Both the position numbers and the translations under genes were made by a program. Under the pieces are notes generated by a model. That model saw only the letters and a list, made by a program, of their open reading frames with translations. It did not search any database and was not told the origin of the DNA. Below, in pieces: positions 63,076 through 64,000 of a stretch of 64,000 bases of DNA. This DNA comes from Pseudomonas sp. Ga0074129 (GTDB taxonomy: Bacteria > Pseudomonadota > Gammaproteobacteria > Pseudomonadales > Pseudomonadaceae): assembly GCA_001465025.1 (NCBI GenBank), contig LNDO01000057.1:1-64000 (forward strand), written 5' to 3'. The number at the start of each line of letters is the position of its first letter. Within the stretch, counting starts at the first letter, position 1.

Positions 63076-64000
63076 AGCGTGGCCTCCTCAAGTTGCACGA
63101 GCTTGATCGGTTCAAATTCCTTCTTTAACAGCGGTTGTTCGATGCGTTCCTTCCACGGGTCTTGCTCGAACGAGAGAGCGAACTGCAGCCGTGCGGCCAG
63201 TGCTTTGCGGTTGGCCTCATCTTCCACAACGGCTTTTTTGATGTACGCCATGCCCACGCGTTGCAGGTAGTGCACGGTGCGCTCCAGATAGAAGGCTTCT
63301 TCGCGGTAAAGCTGAAGGAAGGCGGCGTTGTATTCGCGCACGTCGTCTGCGGTTTTCACTTTGACGAAGAACTCGGCCACCTCGGTTTTGATCCCTCCGT
63401 TACCGCCGATGTACATCTCAAAGCCCGAGTCCACACCGATGATGCCGACGTCTTTAATACCGGCTTCGGCGCAGTTGCGCGGGCAACCGGAGACTGCCAG
63501 CTTGACCTTGTGCGGCGACCACATGTTGAACAGGTCGTGCTCCAGATCGATGCCCAACTGGGTCGAGTTCTGCGTGCCAAAACGGCAGAACTCGCTACCA
63601 ACACAGGTTTTCACCGTGCGGATGGACTTGCCGTAGGCGTGGCCCGAAGGCATATCCAGCTCTTTCCACACCGCCGGCAGGTCTTCCTTCTTGATGCCGA
63701 GCAGATCGATACGCTGGCCACCGGTGACCTTGACCATGGGCACCTTGTACTTGTCGGCCACATCGGCAATGCGGCGCAGCTCGGACGGGTTGGTCACGCC
63801 GCCCCACATGCGCGGCACCACGGAGTAGGTGCCGTCCTTCTGGATATTGGCGTGGGCGCGTTCGTTGATCAGGCGCGACTGCGGGTCGTCCTTGGCTTCG
63901 CCCGGCCAGGTGGAAATCAGGTAGTAGTTGAGCGCCGGGCGGCAGGTGGCGCAGCCGTTGGGCGTGCTCCAGTTAAGGAAGGCCATGGCCTGGCTCAGGC
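63072..64000 (-). CDS. nirB: Nitrite reductase large subunit (5' end outside window)
   Basis: The C-terminal roughly 310 residues of NirB, which reduces nitrite to ammonium with NAD(P)H. Visible are the end of a BFD-like 2Fe-2S region (CATCRPALNYYL) and the siroheme/4Fe-4S site with Cys in CVGSEFCRFG and SGCPRNCAEAG (the latter two Cys bridging cluster and siroheme). The FAD domain and start lie beyond the window's right edge. The gene overlaps nirD by 4 bases, giving the operon nirB-nirD-nasA-cobA. Confidence 0.95.
   Translation of the reverse strand, partial: LSQAMAFLNWSTPNGCATCRPALNYYLISTWPGEAKDDPQSRLINERAHANIQKDGTYSVVPRMWGGVTNPSELRRIADVADKYKVPMVKVTGGQRIDLLGIKKEDLPAVWKELDMPSGHAYGKSIRTVKTCVGSEFCRFGTQNSTQLGIDLEHDLFNMWSPHKVKLAVSGCPRNCAEAGIKDVGIIGVDSGFEMYIGGNGGIKTEVAEFFVKVKTADDVREYNAAFLQLYREEAFYLERTVHYLQRVGMAYIKKAVVEDEANRKALAARLQFALSFEQDPWKERIEQPLLKKEFEPIKLVQLEEATL

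Overview
The window is chromosomal DNA from a Pseudomonas-type gammaproteobacterium, probably not P. aeruginosa. Supporting this are the lipoprotein gene oprI beside an L,D-transpeptidase, the block cmaX-crfX-cmpX-sigX-oprF followed by cobA/nasA/nirD/nirB, cysH-thrH-pabB-two large LuxR genes, and Pseudomonas-style REP elements. No rRNA, tRNA or CRISPR was seen. Species assignment is inference.

Layout. 1-8.85 kb: 3' part of a giant type I-secreted RTX adhesin with two families of long tandem repeats and two von Willebrand A domains. 8.9-20.8 kb: housekeeping genes (two conserved hypotheticals, pyrD, rmf, rlmL, mnmC, greB, an FtsX-type ABC exporter, tesA). 20.5-22.8 kb: a compact 2.28-kb element inserted in tesA. 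It is bounded by 27-bp direct repeats, supplies a replacement 3' end for tesA, and displaces the old 3' end downstream. It carries a capsid-like gene, a small charged-protein gene and a small membrane-protein gene, with no visible integrase. 23.1-28.6 kb: hypothetical gene, L,D-transpeptidase, oprI, GNAT, cysH, thrH, pabB. 28.7-39.5 kb: two translationally coupled MalT-like LuxR regulators, then an envelope cluster (FilA-like secreted protein, C39-like peptidase, two outer-membrane barrels, MalM-like protein). 39.7-42.8 kb: ATP-grasp ligase, inactive transglutaminase/7TM protein and retropepsin-like protease. 43.1-49.9 kb: methylcitrate cycle (GntR regulator, prpB, prpC, acnD, prpF). 50-53.4 kb: divergent ppsR and ppsA. 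53.5-59.1 kb: esterase, rraA, cmaX, crfX, cmpX, sigX, oprF. 59.2-64 kb: nirB-nirD-nasA-cobA for nitrate/nitrite assimilation and siroheme; nirB runs off the end.

How the genes fit together. Propionyl-CoA is oxidised to pyruvate by the prp genes, and pyruvate can be turned into PEP by PpsA under PpsR control. NasA and NirBD reduce nitrate to ammonium, with CobA feeding siroheme synthesis. SigX, CmpX, CrfX, OprF, OprI and the L,D-transpeptidase belong to envelope maintenance.

The most unusual feature is the tesA element. Its structure (core repeats, gene 3'-end replacement, 11-bp-phased repeats inside both ends) is what site-specific integration by a tyrosine recombinase leaves behind, yet the element has room only for three small genes, one of which looks like a capsid gene. 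It could be a minimal phage satellite mobilised in trans, or a decayed prophage end.
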